Of a stretch of DNA of 7,189 bases, positions 6,375 through 7,189 are shown one piece after another. Source of the DNA: JBGSBR01 sp041730495 (GTDB lineage Bacteria; Patescibacteriota; Microgenomatia; UBA1406; GWC2-37-13); assembly GCA_041730495.1 (NCBI GenBank), contig JBGSBR010000038.1, positions 1 through 7,189 of the forward strand. Reading direction: 5' to 3'. Below the pieces are notes generated by a model. It did no database searches and was not told where the DNA came from. It saw only the letters and a list, made by a program, of their open reading frames with translations. A program made the position numbers and the translations under genes. Each line of letters opens with the position of its first letter. Position 1 is the first letter of the stretch.

Positions 6375-6381
6375 CCTCCTT
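6375..6381 (-). promoter_or_regulatory. Strong Shine-Dalgarno of the small hypothetical gene
   Basis: The minus strand reads AAGGAGG followed by CTT and the ATG. It is the only full-strength ribosome binding site in the window and supports the 75-residue gene. GCAAGG here (6378-6383) is the reverse complement of CCTTGC at 6400-6405 in the same leader, so a 6-base-pair stem could hide part of the site; whether it forms is unknown. Confidence 0.7.
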
Positions 6382-6425
6382 GCTTATGTAAAAATGACTG
6401 CAAGGCGATCATGCAATCTGAAGAT

Positions 6426-6431
6426 ATTATA
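6426..6431 (-). promoter_or_regulatory. Candidate -10 element for the small hypothetical gene
   Basis: A perfect TATAAT lies on the minus strand and overlaps the tsaD stop codon (6427-6429). Transcription would begin near 6419 and give a leader of about 48 bases. No good -35 element is seen at 16-19 bases, so the call rests on the -10 consensus and position. Confidence 0.45.
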
Positions 6432-7189
6432 CTATAGGATTTACAGAAGAGTCTTTGAGCGAAAGTCGCGGCTTGCGATCAAGTTCTGACAGATCTTTCA
6501 CAAACAATTTTCTCTCTGCTCTGAAGCTCGCAGCCACACCGATCATCGCGGCATTATCGAAGTTAAGATATTTATATGAAGGGAAATACACACTACCGCC
6601 TTGCTCTTTCACCATCCGTTTCATCAGAGTACGCAATCTTTTATTTACTGAAACTCCTCCACCAAGCAGTACACTTTTGACACCAGTTTGGATGATAGCA
6701 TCTTTGGTTTTACTGACAAGAGTTTGAAACACTGCTTCCTGGAAAGAACTTGCAAGATAATTTAAGTTTTCTACTTTTTCCTCTTCTGGCAGTTTCTTCA
6801 CGAAATACAGAAACGCAGTCTTAAGTCCTGCAAAAGAAAAATCCAGATCTCCACTGCGGATCATCGGACGAGGAAATTTATACTTATCTGCATTCTCAAC
6901 TTGCTCAGATAATCGCTCCATCGTAGGTGCACCCGGATATCCGAAACCAAGCAGTCGACCTGCTTTATCAAGTGCCTCCCCTGCCGCATCATCACGCTTC
7001 GATCCAAGGATCTCATATTGCAGATGATTTTTAAACAAAACTAAATCCGTATGTCCACCTGAAACGAGAAGGACTAAATATGGAAACTCAAACTCGCGTT
7101 TCGGATTACCTTGACTGTTTTGCACGAAGCTTGAGTACAGATGGCCTTCCATATGATCGATGCCAATTAATGGCTTATTATGTTCAGCT
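6427..7189 (-). CDS. tsaD: tRNA N6-adenosine threonylcarbamoyltransferase TsaD, missing its N-terminus (runs off the window)
   Basis: TsaD transfers the threonylcarbamoyl group to A37 of tRNAs that read ANN codons, with TsaB and TsaE, in the cytoplasm. The frame continues upstream of the first internal ATG (7152) to the window edge, so about 253 C-terminal residues are present of some 335-345. Visible residues 3-16, HNKPLIGIDHMEGH, carry the HxxxH metal-binding pair. Then come LLVSGGHTDLVLF, DDAAGEALDKAGRLLGFGYPG, LDFSFAGLKTA, VLLGGGVSVNKRLR and NFDNAAMIG, whose aspartate is the third metal ligand. The usual CTDN before that aspartate reads NFDN here, which is a small departure. It belongs to the ASKHA fold (kinase/HSP70/actin). 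No Suf function is implied; it ends 55 bases before the small gene. Confidence 0.96.
   Translation of the reverse strand, partial: AEHNKPLIGIDHMEGHLYSSFVQNSQGNPKREFEFPYLVLLVSGGHTDLVLFKNHLQYEILGSKRDDAAGEALDKAGRLLGFGYPGAPTMERLSEQVENADKYKFPRPMIRSGDLDFSFAGLKTAFLYFVKKLPEEEKVENLNYLASSFQEAVFQTLVSKTKDAIIQTGVKSVLLGGGVSVNKRLRTLMKRMVKEQGGSVYFPSYKYLNFDNAAMIGVAASFRAERKLFVKDLSELDRKPRLSLKDSSVNPIV

Overview
This window looks like part of a compact, moderately AT-rich bacterial genome. Every gene I can support is on the minus strand, so transcription runs from high to low coordinates. Most of the window is one SUF (sulfur mobilisation) iron-sulfur cluster assembly operon. In transcription order it reads: sufC, a class I SAM-dependent methyltransferase, a GNAT acetyltransferase, sufB, a histidine-phosphatase-family protein, a short sufD, sufS, and the start of sufU, which runs off the window at position 1. 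Upstream of the operon are the 3' two thirds or more of tsaD, which enters from position 7189, and a 75-residue protein I do not recognise.

The SUF genes should work together as follows. SufS (group II cysteine desulfurase) takes sulfur from cysteine and passes it to SufU. The SufB-SufC-SufD complex builds the cluster, with SufC as the ATPase and the SufB/SufD pair as scaffold. The key residues are visible: SufS Lys226 and Cys366, SufU Cys35/Asp37/Cys60, SufB Cys380 and His408/Glu409, the SufD Cys-Thr-His-Gly motif, and the full set of SufC ATPase motifs. No sufE, sufA or regulator gene is present. Three non-Suf genes sit inside the operon with gaps of only 1-6 bases, so they are probably co-transcribed. 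The methyltransferase and acetyltransferase are visibly more AT-rich than sufB and sufC, which suggests later insertion.

Intergenic space is scarce: no stretch over 300 bases lacks a gene. The sufD-sufS gap is filled almost wholly by a MITE-like inverted repeat. The gap upstream of sufC holds a perfect 30-base palindrome and an extended -10 promoter placed so that the sufC message would be leaderless or nearly so. The gap between tsaD and the small gene has a consensus -10 and a strong ribosome binding site.

The lineage cannot be fixed from this sequence. The standard stop code is in use (one gene ends in TGA; the rest of those ending inside the window end in TAA). The tight packing, few Shine-Dalgarno sites, minimal SufD and SufS/SufU pairing would fit a reduced-genome group such as Patescibacteria (CPR), but this is a low-confidence inference. 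I found no convincing new defence or mobile system. The most unusual items are the half-size SufD, the repeat abutting its stop codon, the three passenger genes and the small orphan gene.
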